Source of the DNA: an uncultured Lachnospiraceae bacterium
GTDB lineage: Bacteria > Bacillota > Clostridia > Lachnospirales > Lachnospiraceae
NCBI GenBank assembly: GCA_949948735.1
Contig: CATLGV010000008.1
Span: 62,001-126,000, forward strand
DNA length: 64,000 nt
Direction: 5' to 3'
The notes under the pieces: generated by a model
Database searches by the model: none
The model's input: only the letters and a program-made list of their open reading frames with translations
What the model was told of the DNA's origin: nothing
Part shown: piece by piece, positions 26,275 to 36,927 of the stretch
Layout of the letters: each line of letters starts with the position of its first letter
Numbering within the stretch: the stretch's first letter is position 1
Position numbers and translations under genes: made by a program

Positions 26275-28986
26275 ATGAGCAGCACACGGACAGGACGGTA
26301 TGAATTTGTAGACGAGAAGGGGACCTTCCGGCTGGAGCAGCCGGAAAACGTAAGCTATTTATATTTTCCCGTGGCCGGGGAGCAGGGAATCAAGGGGGCT
26401 GTGACGCCAACGCTCGGCGGGGATTTAAAACGGAATCAGAACGAGTTTATTCTGCAGCCGGTCAGCGCGGAGGACCTTCATAACAATAAGTCCGGGAGAA
26501 ATTTCTGGTGCTATATGGAAGACGGCGGATGCCTGTCCGTGACAGGAGCGTCTGCACAGGAGGAAGCGAGAAGATTTACCGGAGAGCAGTCGCACAGCGT
26601 ATTGACGGCAGGGCCTATGTGGCATCAGGTGGAGAGAACCTTCGAAAAGGACGCCCTGTCGTCAAAGATAATCTCTTTTGTTCCCGTATCGGAATATAAC
26701 GTGGAGATTATGCATGTAGAGATTAAGAATGAAGGAAAAGAGAAAATAACGATAGTCCCTACGGCGGCGGTTCCTTTATATGGAAGAAGCGCGGATAACA
26801 TCCGGGATCACAGACATGTAACCTCCCTGCTTCACAGAGCGGTTACCGTCCCCAAGGGCGTACTCGTAACGCCGACGCTCTCCTTTGACGAGAGAGGCCA
26901 CCAGGAAAACCACGTTACTTATTTCGTATGCGGCATGGAGGCAGACGGAACGGCTCCGGAGGGCTTTATGCCGGTTGTGGAGGATTACATCGGAGAGGGC
27001 GGGAGCTTTGCAAGACCGGAAAGCGTCATTTCCAATGTGCCGTACGACGCATGCGGCAGGCAATACGACGGCTACGAGATAGTGGGTGCGCTTCGATTTG
27101 CCAAAATGACGCTGCAGCCGGGTGAAAAGAGAAGCTACACCCTGTTTATCGGTGCGGAGGAAAGCAGGGAGGCGGTTGATTCCATGCTTTTGAGCTACGC
27201 CAATGAGCGTCTGGTTTTGAAAGCGCTGGCGGAGACAAAAAAATACTGGCTGGATAAGCTGAACGTTTCGTACGAGACAGCCGATTCGAATTTCGATAAT
27301 TTTATGTACTGGGTTCATCTCCAGCCGATACTCAGGCGGATTTACGGATGCTCTTTTTTGCCGCACCATGATTACGGAAAGGGCGGAAGGGGCTGGCGGG
27401 ATTTGTGGCAGGATTGTCTGGCGCTGCTGATTATGAGCCCCGACGGCGTAAGGCAGATGCTGGTGGACAATTACGGCGGAGTGCGGATTGACGGCAGCAA
27501 TGCGACCATTATCGGGAATAAGCAGGGAGAATTTGTCGCGGACAGGAACAATATTACGAGAGTATGGATGGATCACGGTTTATGGCCGTTGATGACCACC
27601 CAGATGTATATCGACCGGACGGGGGATTTGTCGATTCTGCTAAAGGTAAATACATATTTTAAGGATAAGCAGGAAGCCAGGGGAACCGGCATTGACGAGG
27701 CATGGGACATATCCCTGCCGCCTGTTTTGACGGACAGGAGCGGCGCGCCCTATTACGGTACGCTCCTGGAGCATATATTGGTGCAAAATCTTACGGTATT
27801 CTATGAAGTAGGGGAGCATAATCACATGCGGCTGCGGGGCGCTGATTGGAATGACGCCTTGGATATGGCGCCGGAGAGGGGGGAAAGCGTGGCATTTACC
27901 GCGGCCTATGCGGAGAACCTTGAGCTGCTGGCCGGGTTGATTGGGCTTTTGGAGAAGGAAAAGGGAATGCGCTCCGTGGAGCTGCTGGCTGAGATAGAGC
28001 CGCTGCTGGAGACGGGAGAGGAGCTTTATGAAGATATCGACCGGAAAAGGAGGCTGCTGTCGGACTATTGTAAATCGTGCGCGCATCAGGTATCCGGCAG
28101 AAAGATATTTCCGGACAGCGGGCTTGTGAGAAAAAGCCTGCTGGAGAAGGCACAATGGCTCAAAGAACACATCCGCAGGACCGAATGGATTTCGGAGGGA
28201 GAGGAGTGCGGATGGTTTAACAGCTACTATGATAATCACGGCCGGCCGTGCGAGGGCAAAACGGAGCGCGGAGTCCGGATGATGCTGACCGGACAGGTGT
28301 TTACGATTATGTCAGGAACGGCGACAAAGGAGCAGACGGCAAAGATTATCAAAGCCGCGGACAGATACCTGTATCAGAAAGAGGTTGGCGGGTACCGCCT
28401 GAATACGGATTTTGGCGAGCTGAAAACGGATTTGGGAAGAATGTTTGGATTTGCATACGGACACAAGGAAAACGGCGCGGTTTTTTCGCACATGACAACT
28501 ATGTATGCCAATGCGCTTTACAGACGGGGGTTTGCCGGGGAAGGGTATCGTGCCCTGCACAGCTTATATGAGCAGGCGTTTGATTTTGAAGTCAGCAGGA
28601 TTTATCCGGGAATCCCCGAATACTTCAATGACAGGGGCAGAGGGATGTACCATTATCTGACAGGCGCGGCCAGCTGGATGATGCTGACTGTGATTACAGA
28701 GATGTTTGGGGTAAAAGGAAGGTGCGGCGCGCTGGTATTGGAGCCCAAGCTGCAAAGGGAGCAGTTTAGAGAGGGCAGGGCAGGAATCTGGCTGAGCTTC
28801 GGAAAAAGAAGATGGCACATTGTGTATGTGAACGAGGCAGGAAAGACGTATGGCGGGTACCGGATAGAGAATGTATACCTGGACGGCGGCAAAAGAGAAT
28901 GCAGCGGGAAAGAGGCGGTTATTCCGTTGGCGGAAATAGAGCTGCTTGACGAAGAAATGATTCACGAGTTGATTGTGGAGTTGTAA
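26275..28986 (+). CDS. GH94-family glycoside phosphorylase (laminaribiose/cellobiose phosphorylase type)
   Basis: A 903-residue inverting phosphorylase that would split a beta-glucoside with phosphate to give glucose 1-phosphate. GH94 landmarks: [16 protein letters not shown], the general acid Asp524 in [10 protein letters not shown] followed by RGESV, and the late PGIPEYF and [14 protein letters not shown] segments. No signal peptide, so cytosolic. Its length is close to laminaribiose phosphorylases (~910) and longer than typical cellobiose phosphorylases (~800), but linkage cannot be settled by eye. AAGGAAGGG precedes the ATG. Neighbours are a second phosphorylase 16 nt downstream and a GH30 enzyme. 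Confidence 0.87.
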   Translation: MSSTRTGRYEFVDEKGTFRLEQPENVSYLYFPVAGEQGIKGAVTPTLGGDLKRNQNEFILQPVSAEDLHNNKSGRNFWCYMEDGGCLSVTGASAQEEARRFTGEQSHSVLTAGPMWHQVERTFEKDALSSKIISFVPVSEYNVEIMHVEIKNEGKEKITIVPTAAVPLYGRSADNIRDHRHVTSLLHRAVTVPKGVLVTPTLSFDERGHQENHVTYFVCGMEADGTAPEGFMPVVEDYIGEGGSFARPESVISNVPYDACGRQYDGYEIVGALRFAKMTLQPGEKRSYTLFIGAEESREAVDSMLLSYANERLVLKALAETKKYWLDKLNVSYETADSNFDNFMYWVHLQPILRRIYGCSFLPHHDYGKGGRGWRDLWQDCLALLIMSPDGVRQMLVDNYGGVRIDGSNATIIGNKQGEFVADRNNITRVWMDHGLWPLMTTQMYIDRTGDLSILLKVNTYFKDKQEARGTGIDEAWDISLPPVLTDRSGAPYYGTLLEHILVQNLTVFYEVGEHNHMRLRGADWNDALDMAPERGESVAFTAAYAENLELLAGLIGLLEKEKGMRSVELLAEIEPLLETGEELYEDIDRKRRLLSDYCKSCAHQVSGRKIFPDSGLVRKSLLEKAQWLKEHIRRTEWISEGEECGWFNSYYDNHGRPCEGKTERGVRMMLTGQVFTIMSGTATKEQTAKIIKAADRYLYQKEVGGYRLNTDFGELKTDLGRMFGFAYGHKENGAVFSHMTTMYANALYRRGFAGEGYRALHSLYEQAFDFEVSRIYPGIPEYFNDRGRGMYHYLTGAASWMMLTVITEMFGVKGRCGALVLEPKLQREQFREGRAGIWLSFGKRRWHIVYVNEAGKTYGGYRIENVYLDGGKRECSGKEAVIPLAEIELLDEEMIHELIVEL

Positions 28987-29002
28987 AAAGGAGGTATGGA
29001 AT

Positions 29003-32000
29003 ATGAAAAAAGAAGAGACCGTGTACATCATGGAGAATTACGGCAAAAAATCGACCTTTGCAAGCTTTTTGCCGGGTATCAGCGGGATCCGGGGGATCCC
29101 AATCTGGTGCTTTTATGTGAATCGCGGACAGGGAGTCGTCAGCTTTGGCGTAGAGAACAAGGATCACGCCATTATGGAGTTTTATCCGGCGCATCAGGCG
29201 TACCAGAATGTAAAGAGAACGGGCTTTCGGACATTTATCAAAAAGGACGGAAAGGTATTGGAGCCCTTCCGCGACGAGAATATCCCGCACAGAATGTCGG
29301 TAGCGATGAACGGACTCGAGATAGAAGAAGATAACAAAGAGGAGGGACTTTTGACCGGAGTATCCTATTTTACGCTGCCCGAAGAGAAAATAGGCGCGTT
29401 GGTGCGAAGGGTAAGTATTACGAATACCGCAGAGAACGCGGTAGGGCTGGAAATCCTGGACGGAATGCCGGCGTGTATTCCCTATGGCGTGGACCAGGAA
29501 AGCATGAAAATGATGGGGCAGACGATTAAGGCATGGATGCAGGTGGATTACGCGGGGGCAATCCCGTATATGAAGGTGCGCGCAAGCACTGCCGATTCTG
29601 CTGCCGTGTCGGAAATCAACGGCGGGAATTTTTCGATTGGGAGTCTGGCGGACGGAACAAGGCTAAAAGCGATTACGGATCCGGAGGTTATATTCTCCTA
29701 CGACCTGTCCTTTGAGAAGCCGGTGGCCTTTTGGGAGCAGAGCGTGGACGGATTGCTGCAAAAGCGGCAGGCGTGCGACAATCTTGTCCCCTGCAGCTTT
29801 TACGGGACTTTGGCGGACCTGGGGGCTGGAGAAACGCTTGTACTGTATCAGTTAATCGGGCAGGTGGAAAGCAAGGAGCAGCTTTTGGCATTTGCGGAGA
29901 AGACGTTTGACGCGGCTTATTATGAAGCAAAAAGGGAGAGGGCAGACGCCCTGACAGGAGAGCTGTGCCGGCACATCCGGACAAAGACGGCGGACAGAGA
30001 TTTTGACGCGTACTGCCAATATACCTATATGGATAATGTGCTGCGCGGCGGGTATCCAATGAAGCTGGCAGAGGATAAGGTTTATTATGTTTATTCGAGA
30101 AAGCACGGCGATTTGGAGCGGGATTACAACTTTTTCAGCATGCTGCCGGAATTTTACTCCCAGGGTAACGGCAACTTCCGGGATGTGAACCAGAACCGGA
30201 GATGCGACACCTTTTTTGCGCCCTGTGTGGAAGACGAAAATGTGAAGACCTTTTACAGCCTGATACAGCCGGACGGCTATAATCCGTTGGGCGTGGAAAA
30301 GGTTACTTACCGGCTTGCGCCCGGGAAAGCGCGGCAGATTTTCAAAGCGCTTCCCGGAGACGAGGGAGAGCGCCTGAGTGCGGTGCTTGCGAAGCCGTTT
30401 ACGCCCGGTATGCTTTGCAGGGAGCTGGAGCGCGCAGGCGGGACGGAAACGGAAAAGGAAGCGTATTTTCAAACGGTATTGCAGGAAGCGGAGGGCGTTG
30501 TAAACGGAAAATTCGGGGAAGGCTACTGGTCGGATCACTGGACGTATAACCTGGATCTTCTGGAAAGCTACCTTTCCATCTATCCGGAACGGGAGGAAGC
30601 GCTGCTGTATACAAAAAAATACAGCTATTACAGGCCGCAGGCAAAGGTGCGGAAACGGTTCTCGCGCTATGTCAAAACGGAGAAGGGAATACGTCAGTAT
30701 GCCGCAACGGAAGCGCTGGAGGTAGAGGACGGGAGCGTGCTTTGCGATAACGGCGGGGCCGGGGACGTCATTTATGTGACATTGATGGAAAAGCTGATTC
30801 TGCTGTCGGTTACGAAGTTTGCAACGTTGGACGCCTATGGCATGGGCGTTGAGATGGAGGGCGGAAAACCGGGATGGTATGATGCCCTGAACGGCCTGCC
30901 GGGGCTGTTTGGCTCATCGGTGGCGGAGAGCTGTGAGCTTGCCAGGAATCTGGAATACACCGTCCGGGCGCTAAGACGTTATCCGAAGGAGGTGGAGCTG
31001 CTCGCCGGGCTTGCCGATTTTGTGAAGCAGGTGGAACAGATTGTAAAGGAAGAGAAGCAGGCGCTGTTGGAGGAGGAAAAGGTAATCTCTTTCTGGAATA
31101 AGGTAAACGACGCAAAGGAGGCTTATCGGGAGCAGGTATACGGGGGCGTTACGGGAGAACGAAAACAGCTTTCGTCCGGGTATCTGGCAAAGACGCTGGA
31201 AGAATGGTATACCGTGGTGCGAATCGGAATCGAGAAGGCCTGCGCCCGCAGCAACGGAATCTGCCCGACGTATTTTACCTTTGAGGTTACCCGGTATGAG
31301 GAATGCGAGGAGGGAATCCGGCCGCTCGATTTTGAAGCGGGCGCCGTACCGCTGTTTCTCGAGGGTCCGGTAAGATATATGAAGCTGGACAATAAGATAG
31401 CAGAAAAAAAGGAATTATACAGGCGGGTGAAGGGCAGTGATTTGTACGATAAGGGGCTGTCCATGTATAAAGTAAACGCTTCTCTGGAAAACGCCTCCTA
31501 TGAGCTTGGCCGGGCAACGGCGTTTACGCCGGGATGGCTTGAAAATGAGTCCATCTGGCTTCATATGGAGTATAAATATCTTCTGGAGCTGCTCCGGTCG
31601 GGAATGTACAAAGAATTTTTTGAGGATTTTCACAAGGCAGGCATACCGTTCCTGAATCCGGAGGTATACGGGAGAAGTATTTACGAAAACTCTTCTTTTA
31701 TTGCAAGCAGTAAGAATCCAAACAGCAGCTGCCATGGAAAAGGCTTTGTGGCAAGGCTCAGCGGATCTACCGTGGAATTCTTGAATATGTGGATAATAAT
31801 GATGTTCGGGGCGCGCCCTTTTGAAAGAAAGGACGGAGAGCTCGTTTTACAGCTCCAGCCTGCGCTGCCGGCATATCTTCTGGAAGAAAACGGCGGGGTG
31901 GAAGCGGAATTTTTAGGAGAAACGACCGTGATTTACCGCTTCGGAGAGAAGAAGGACTATATTCCCGGGGAGTACCGAATCACCGGATACGAGCTGCAAT

Positions 32001-32107
32001 ATAAGGATGGAAGCACCCTGCGCACAAGCGCCGGTGAGATTGTGGGAAAGCCCGCACAGGACGTCCGCGACGGCATGGTGGAAAAGATTTGGGTTACGAT
32101 TTGCTAG
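29003..32107 (+). CDS. Large glycoside phosphorylase of the GH94/GH149/GH161 group
   Basis: 1034 residues, cytosolic. The N-terminal beta-sandwich ([25 protein letters not shown]) and the catalytic (alpha/alpha)6 region with [35 protein letters not shown] (proposed general acid Asp627) and the late [20 protein letters not shown] resemble oligoglucan phosphorylases such as 1,2-beta-oligoglucan phosphorylase and beta-1,3-glucan phosphorylases. It would shorten oligoglucans to glucose 1-phosphate, complementing the disaccharide-type enzyme upstream. ATG 29003 has AAAGGAGG 8 nt upstream; the frame reaching back to 28973 overlaps the previous gene and is rejected. Exact family is uncertain. Confidence 0.78.
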   Translation: MKKEETVYIMENYGKKSTFASFLPGISGIRGIPIWCFYVNRGQGVVSFGVENKDHAIMEFYPAHQAYQNVKRTGFRTFIKKDGKVLEPFRDENIPHRMSVAMNGLEIEEDNKEEGLLTGVSYFTLPEEKIGALVRRVSITNTAENAVGLEILDGMPACIPYGVDQESMKMMGQTIKAWMQVDYAGAIPYMKVRASTADSAAVSEINGGNFSIGSLADGTRLKAITDPEVIFSYDLSFEKPVAFWEQSVDGLLQKRQACDNLVPCSFYGTLADLGAGETLVLYQLIGQVESKEQLLAFAEKTFDAAYYEAKRERADALTGELCRHIRTKTADRDFDAYCQYTYMDNVLRGGYPMKLAEDKVYYVYSRKHGDLERDYNFFSMLPEFYSQGNGNFRDVNQNRRCDTFFAPCVEDENVKTFYSLIQPDGYNPLGVEKVTYRLAPGKARQIFKALPGDEGERLSAVLAKPFTPGMLCRELERAGGTETEKEAYFQTVLQEAEGVVNGKFGEGYWSDHWTYNLDLLESYLSIYPEREEALLYTKKYSYYRPQAKVRKRFSRYVKTEKGIRQYAATEALEVEDGSVLCDNGGAGDVIYVTLMEKLILLSVTKFATLDAYGMGVEMEGGKPGWYDALNGLPGLFGSSVAESCELARNLEYTVRALRRYPKEVELLAGLADFVKQVEQIVKEEKQALLEEEKVISFWNKVNDAKEAYREQVYGGVTGERKQLSSGYLAKTLEEWYTVVRIGIEKACARSNGICPTYFTFEVTRYEECEEGIRPLDFEAGAVPLFLEGPVRYMKLDNKIAEKKELYRRVKGSDLYDKGLSMYKVNASLENASYELGRATAFTPGWLENESIWLHMEYKYLLELLRSGMYKEFFEDFHKAGIPFLNPEVYGRSIYENSSFIASSKNPNSSCHGKGFVARLSGSTVEFLNMWIIMMFGARPFERKDGELVLQLQPALPAYLLEENGGVEAEFLGETTVIYRFGEKKDYIPGEYRITGYELQYKDGSTLRTSAGEIVGKPAQDVRDGMVEKIWVTIC

Positions 32108-32128
32108 GAAGGAGGCTGTAAAAGAAGT

Positions 32129-33466
32129 ATGGCTGTAAAGATAAAACGTATTATTACAAACGACAGAGAGCGGCAGTATTGGAAAGAAGAAGAGCTTGCC
32201 ATGGGGGAAGTGACGGACTGCACGCATGTGGTCAATATTTATCCGGATGTGGCCGGACAGCAGATTTACGGATTTGGCGGCGCGTTTACGGAGGCCAGCA
32301 CCTATAATTTTTCCCTGCTGGATGCGGCTGTGCAGGAGGAGGTCATAGAGGGATATTTCGGTGAAAGCGGTCTTCGGTACAACCTTGGCAGAACGCATAT
32401 CCACAGCTGTGATTTCGCAAGGGGAAATTATACCTACATAGAGGACGGGGACAGCAAGCTGCGCACATTCAGCATCAGGCATGATACCGAAAATATGATA
32501 CCGATGATAAAGGCAGCTGTCAAAGCGAGCAGCACGCCGATTTATTTTCTGGCGTCTCCCTGGTCGCCGCCGGCTTTTATGAAAACAAACGGAGAAATGA
32601 ATCATGGTGGAAAGCTGAAAAAAGAGTATTACGAAGCGTGGGCCGCGTATTTTGTCAAATATATCGAGGCATACGCGCAAGAGGGCATCCGGATAGACTG
32701 TGTTACGGTGCAGAATGAGCCGGCGGCAGTGCAGACATGGGATTCCTGTATTTATACGCCGGAAGAGGAGGGGGAATTTGCTGCGGATTACCTGGTGCCT
32801 GCGCTTCGCGGGGCGGGACTTTCCGATGTGTCGGTCTTTGTCTGGGACCACAATAAAGAGGAGGTCTATAACCGCGTAAAGGCTGTGTTTCAAAATCAGA
32901 AGGCAAGAGCGTGCGTGGACGGCGTGGCAGTGCACTGGTATACAGGGGACCATTTCGGCGCAATTGAGGCGGTAAAAAGGATGTATCCGGAGAAGCGGCT
33001 GTTCTTTACGGAGGGCTGCGTGGAATATTCCCGGTTCGCGGATTCGGGAGAGGTGCAAAAGGCTGAAATGTACGCGCATGATATGCTGGGAAACCTCAAC
33101 GCCGGAATCGAGGCTGTATTGGACTGGAACCTGCTGCTGGACAAAGAAGGAGGGCCAAACCATGCGGGGAATTTCTGCGCCGCGCCTATGATGTGCGATA
33201 CAAAAGAAAATACGCTGGAAAAGCGGCTGTCCTACTATTATATAGGTCATTTCAGCAGATACATAAAGCGGGGAGCTGTACAGGTGATGTCGTCGGCATA
33301 TACGGATAAGGTGGAGACGGCGGCCTTTCGGAATCCCGACGGAGAAAGGGTGGCGGTCATCCTGAATAAGACGGATGAGCCGGTGGAGGTTACCCTGCGT
33401 GAGGACGGGCAGGGCGTCAATACGGTACTGGAGGCGCACACAATTACGACGTTTGTATACTCTTAA
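32129..33466 (+). CDS. GH30-family glycoside hydrolase (cytosolic)
   Basis: 445 residues with the GH30 (alpha/beta)8 pattern: YGFGGAFTEASTYNF early, LASPWSPPAFMKTN, acid/base Glu197 in VTVQNEP and nucleophile Glu295 in FFTEGCVEY, then the C-terminal beta-sandwich. GH30 retaining enzymes act on beta-glucosides, including beta-1,6-glucan. The absence of a signal peptide means it works on imported oligosaccharides. It follows the large phosphorylase by 21 nt with AAGGAGG before the ATG. A role in removing branch or terminal glucosyl units before phosphorolysis is inferred. Confidence 0.87.
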   Translation: MAVKIKRIITNDRERQYWKEEELAMGEVTDCTHVVNIYPDVAGQQIYGFGGAFTEASTYNFSLLDAAVQEEVIEGYFGESGLRYNLGRTHIHSCDFARGNYTYIEDGDSKLRTFSIRHDTENMIPMIKAAVKASSTPIYFLASPWSPPAFMKTNGEMNHGGKLKKEYYEAWAAYFVKYIEAYAQEGIRIDCVTVQNEPAAVQTWDSCIYTPEEEGEFAADYLVPALRGAGLSDVSVFVWDHNKEEVYNRVKAVFQNQKARACVDGVAVHWYTGDHFGAIEAVKRMYPEKRLFFTEGCVEYSRFADSGEVQKAEMYAHDMLGNLNAGIEAVLDWNLLLDKEGGPNHAGNFCAAPMMCDTKENTLEKRLSYYYIGHFSRYIKRGAVQVMSSAYTDKVETAAFRNPDGERVAVILNKTDEPVEVTLREDGQGVNTVLEAHTITTFVYS

Positions 33467-33639
33467 CTGACCGTATATACCTTATTAAGGGTAAGGGTAT
33501 ACAAAACAGACAAACGGCAATATAAAAAAACGACACCTTTTTAAAAAACAGACCATTTTTTTGCCGAAAACGGGCCTCTATAATGTAATTATAAACAAGA
33601 GGAAAGACGATATCGTCTTACACCAAAAGGAGGAAAAAT
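33467..33639 (+). promoter_or_regulatory. Regulatory region before the sugar-binding protein gene
   Basis: Holds three AAAAC(A)GAC elements (33503-33511, 33527-33534, 33545-33553; the outer two exactly 42 bp apart), a -10-like TATAAT at 33579-33584 without a good -35, and a perfect 16-bp palindrome AAGACGATATCGTCTT at 33604-33619 just before the RBS AAAGGAGG. A weak -35 with upstream direct repeats suits activation by an AraC-type response regulator such as the one encoded at 40347. The palindrome could be an operator or a 5' UTR hairpin. Confidence 0.5.
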
Positions 33640-35022
33640 ATGAAAATTAAAAAGTTAGCAGCCGCGCTGCTTGCAGGCGCAATGGTACTGTCAATGACAG
33701 CATGCGGAAGTGATGGGAAGAGTCAAAGTACGGGGAACGACAACGGTACAAATGATGTGAAGACAGACAGCGGGAAGACCGATGATGCCGGGACGGGTGC
33801 GGACGCTGCCTCAGGCGGAAAGCTGGTGGTATGGACGCTGGCTGACGACTTAAAGCAGTTTGCACAGCGCTATACGGAGCAGACAGGCGTGGAAATATCC
33901 GTAGAGGTTATTGCACCGGCGGATTATTCCACCAAGCTGACCTCGGCGCTGGGCGCAAAATCTGACGAAGTAGATATCATCGTAGGGGAGCCCCAGATGC
34001 TGGGCAACTTCTTTGAGGCGGGCTTCTTCGCGGATCTGTCCGCTCTGGAGGCAGACGCAAAGGACCAGATTGTGGATTATGTATATGAGGCCGGAAAAGA
34101 CGAGGCCGGCGTACTTAGGGCATTAAGCTATCAGGTAACACCGGGAGCGATCATTTACCGCCGCGACCTGGCGCAGACAATTTTCGGTACGGATGATCCG
34201 GACGCAATGGCGGAGAAATTCAAGGATTTTGATACGATTTTGCAGACGGCGGAAGAGGTGAAGGCAGCAGGTTACAGAATCTTTTCTGACTCGGGAAATT
34301 TAAGATGGTACGCCAACGCGGGCTCGGCATGGGTTGTTGACGGGGTGCTGCAGGTATCGGATGCAAAGCTTGGCTACATGGATGCGGCAGTAAAATTATA
34401 TCAGGATGAGCTGGTAGCGTTTGCACCGGAATGGTCGGCGGCATGGTATGCGTCTATGGGCGGTCCGCTTCCGTTGAATGCGGGATGGTCTGACCTGTCA
34501 GAGCTGGAGAATGCTGAAATGACAGAAATTTTTGCATATTCCCTGCCTTCATGGGGCGCGCTTATTGTCCGCGACAACGCAAACGATAACAAAGGAAAGT
34601 TCGGCGTATGCTCCGGCCCCTGCTCATACTTTGGCGGTGGTACGTTTATCGGTGTGAACTCCTACAGCAAGAATCAGGACCTGGCGGCAGACTTTGTAAA
34701 GTTCTGTACGCTCAATGAGGAAACGGCGCAGTGGTGGCTGGAGACCTCAAACGGCGACGTTGTATCCAACAAGGCAGTACTGGCGGCGAATCAGGATTTT
34801 GAAAATGAATCTTTCGGTAATCAGAAAACATATGCGTTCTATCTGAAGGAAGCAGAAAATATTGACTATTCCGTTGTAACAAAATATGACGATGCAATCG
34901 GCAACTTCTGGGGTTCTTCGATTGAAGCAATTCAGAAGGGGGAAATGACAAGGGAAGAGGCAATTGAGGATTTCTACATGCAGGTAGAAGTAACGTTCCC
35001 GGAGATTACCGTAAACAGATAG
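33640..35022 (+). CDS. ABC transporter sugar-binding lipoprotein
   Basis: 460 residues. Signal peptide with lipobox SMTAC, then a Ser/Thr/Gly/Asp-rich linker and an extracellular solute-binding domain of the sugar type (family 1). It should capture oligosaccharides at the cell surface for the two permeases that follow. AAAGGAGG precedes the ATG. Its own regulatory region and the hairpin after it suggest it is expressed more strongly than the permeases. Placement after two phosphorylases and GH30 suggests a beta-glucan oligosaccharide ligand. Confidence 0.92.
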   Translation: MKIKKLAAALLAGAMVLSMTACGSDGKSQSTGNDNGTNDVKTDSGKTDDAGTGADAASGGKLVVWTLADDLKQFAQRYTEQTGVEISVEVIAPADYSTKLTSALGAKSDEVDIIVGEPQMLGNFFEAGFFADLSALEADAKDQIVDYVYEAGKDEAGVLRALSYQVTPGAIIYRRDLAQTIFGTDDPDAMAEKFKDFDTILQTAEEVKAAGYRIFSDSGNLRWYANAGSAWVVDGVLQVSDAKLGYMDAAVKLYQDELVAFAPEWSAAWYASMGGPLPLNAGWSDLSELENAEMTEIFAYSLPSWGALIVRDNANDNKGKFGVCSGPCSYFGGGTFIGVNSYSKNQDLAADFVKFCTLNEETAQWWLETSNGDVVSNKAVLAANQDFENESFGNQKTYAFYLKEAENIDYSVVTKYDDAIGNFWGSSIEAIQKGEMTREEAIEDFYMQVEVTFPEITVNR

Positions 35023-35043
35023 GAGCGGTTGAAGTAAGAAATG

Positions 35044-35070
35044 TCAGAGCAGTCCGCAGGACTGCTCTGA
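35044..35070 (+). other. Intercistronic hairpin between binding protein and permeases
   Basis: TCAGAGCAGTCC (35044-35055) pairs exactly with GGACTGCTCTGA (35059-35070) around a 3-nt loop. No T-run follows, so it is not a normal terminator. Such hairpins after a binding-protein gene typically protect its mRNA 3' end or partly stop transcription, raising binding protein over permease. Confidence 0.8.
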
Positions 35071-35105
35071 CCGGCTTACGCCTTTAAGAAAGACAGGTGA
35101 GCAGA

Positions 35106-36017
35106 GTGGAAAAGAAAAAAGCAAAGGGTATCAAAAACAGGGATAACATGGGCTGGCTTTTTATTGCGCCGTTTCTGATCGTATTTCTCACATTCAGCAT
35201 ATATCCTGTAATCCGGACGCTGTATTTGAGCTTTACGGATTACAGCGGCTTTAACATACCGACCTGGGTCGGGCTGTCCAATTATTCGAGAGTGCTAAAA
35301 GATAAATTATTTTGGGAGGCATTCGGAAATACGCTCAAGATATGGGGCGTCAATATTGTACTGCAGCTTGGTATCGCGTTTCTGCTTACAATCGTATTCA
35401 GCGATATCAAATACAAGATGAAGGGGCTTGGCATTTTCCGGGCATTGTTTTATCTGCCCAATCTGATTGCGGCAACGTCGGTGGCCTTTCTGTTCAAGAC
35501 GCTGCTGGACTGGAAGTTCGGCTCGGTCAATCAGATTCTGACGGGACTTGGGATTACGGAGACGGCAATCGACTGGCTGGGGACGCCGGTGCTCTTGAGA
35601 ACGGTAGTCGGCGTGATCGGCGCGTGGATGTGGTTTGGCAATTCGTTTATTATGCTTATGGCGGGCGTTCAGGGCATTAACGGCGATTATTTTGAAGCGG
35701 CGTCCATTGACGGCGCGGGCAGGTGGAAAATTTTTTACAGCATCACCCTGCCGCTGCTGAAGCCGATTCTGCTCTATGTGGCGATTACCTCGCTGATTGG
35801 CGGATTACAGATATTTGATATTCCGTATCTGGTATCGCTGGGGCAGCAGAAGATGACGCGTTCCGTGAATACGGCCGTTATGCATCTGTACAATATGGCG
35901 TTTAAGAACCGGCAGATCGGATATGCGGGCGCGCTGGCCTTTATTCTGTTCTTTATCATTGCCGGATGCTCCGTAGCGGTTTACCGTCTGATGTATTCAA
36001 AGAAGGAGGAAGAGTGA
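35106..36017 (+). CDS. ABC sugar transporter permease (MalF/UgpA type)
   Basis: About 303 residues with six membrane segments and the EAA loop EAASIDGAGRWKIFYSITLPLL that contacts the ATPase. The N-terminal segment WLFIAPFLIVFLTFSIYPV is typical of this carbohydrate permease class. Start: GTG 35106 with AGGTGAG upstream, or GTG 35097; both are weak signals. It overlaps the next permease by one base (TGATG). No ATPase gene is present in the operon. Confidence 0.92.
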   Translation: MEKKKAKGIKNRDNMGWLFIAPFLIVFLTFSIYPVIRTLYLSFTDYSGFNIPTWVGLSNYSRVLKDKLFWEAFGNTLKIWGVNIVLQLGIAFLLTIVFSDIKYKMKGLGIFRALFYLPNLIAATSVAFLFKTLLDWKFGSVNQILTGLGITETAIDWLGTPVLLRTVVGVIGAWMWFGNSFIMLMAGVQGINGDYFEAASIDGAGRWKIFYSITLPLLKPILLYVAITSLIGGLQIFDIPYLVSLGQQKMTRSVNTAVMHLYNMAFKNRQIGYAGALAFILFFIIAGCSVAVYRLMYSKKEEE

Positions 36018-36844
36018 TGGCTTATACAATTAAAAAATCAATCCTTTATATTATGCTGACAGCGCTGGCCGTTCTCTGCCTGTTTCCCTTCTTACTGATG
36101 CTCGTCAACGCGACAAGAAGCGGGAATGAAATTATGACAAGCTTTTCCATACTGCCGGGGAAATCGCTGGCGTCAAACTGGAAGGTCGTCATGGACAATC
36201 TGGATATTGCAAGGGGATTTGCAAACAGCTTGTTTGTCGCGATTTTGAGCACGGCCCTGACGTCGTATTTTTCCGCGCTTACAGCTTACGGCTTTGCCTT
36301 TTACAAGTTTAAAGGGAATAAAATCATCTTTACGATAATATTGATCTTTATGATGATTCCGTCGCAGCTTGGCATGCTCGGCTTTTACGATTTGATGACA
36401 AAAATGAAGCTGATCGACAGCTATATTCCGCTGATTGTGCCGTCCATTGCGGCGCCGGGCACGGTGTTCTTTTTGAGGCAGTATGTGCTGTCCGTGATGC
36501 CAAGATCCGTACTGGAGGCGCCCAGAATTGACGGGGCGGGCGAATTTTATATCTTTCACAAAATCGTCCTCCCGATTATGGCGCCGGGAATCGCGACCAT
36601 GGCAATCGGCGCGTTTATCGGTTCATGGAACAGCTATCTGATGCCGTTGATTTTATTGAATAACTCAAAGAAATGGACGCTGCCGGTAATGGTGGCATCC
36701 CTCAATTCCGTAAAGGATATTTCGACGAATATCGGCGCTACTTATGTGACAGTCGCCATTTCCGTCGTACCGATTATCATTATGTTCTGCTTCTGCTCCA
36801 AGTACATTATCAGCAGTATTTCGGCGGGCAGCGTAAAAGAATAA
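36017..36844 (+). CDS. ABC sugar transporter permease (MalG/UgpE type)
   Basis: 275 residues, six membrane segments, EAA loop EAPRIDGAGEFYIFHKIVLP. The ATG at 36017 overlaps the stop of the first permease and has AAGGAGG upstream; the longer frame back to 35966 lies inside the previous gene. It forms the heterodimeric channel with the upstream permease. An ATPase, possibly a shared MsmK/UgpC-like one, must come from elsewhere. Confidence 0.92.
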   Translation: MAYTIKKSILYIMLTALAVLCLFPFLLMLVNATRSGNEIMTSFSILPGKSLASNWKVVMDNLDIARGFANSLFVAILSTALTSYFSALTAYGFAFYKFKGNKIIFTIILIFMMIPSQLGMLGFYDLMTKMKLIDSYIPLIVPSIAAPGTVFFLRQYVLSVMPRSVLEAPRIDGAGEFYIFHKIVLPIMAPGIATMAIGAFIGSWNSYLMPLILLNNSKKWTLPVMVASLNSVKDISTNIGATYVTVAISVVPIIIMFCFCSKYIISSISAGSVKE

Positions 36845-36848
36845 AAAT

Positions 36849-36898
36849 GAAACGTTTCCGGCAGCCTTCTTGATTATTTATGCGGTGTTTGTTATATT
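36849..36898 (+). promoter_or_regulatory. Promoter of the binding protein/kinase/regulator operon with an upstream palindrome
   Basis: TTGATT at 36870-36875, 17-bp spacer, TATATT at 36893-36898, with TGT before the -10 (extended). A perfect 10-bp palindrome GAAACGTTTC at 36849-36858 lies 11 bp upstream; it resembles the core of LacI/CcpA-family sites but is shorter than a full cre. Confidence 0.7.
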
Positions 36899-36927
36899 AA
36901 GCATAAGTAGTGGAGAGGGCTGTTTTT

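Noticed and set aside
31913-33439. 508-codon minus-strand frame opposite GH30
   Set aside because: Shadow of GH30; no Shine-Dalgarno and no recognisable domain.
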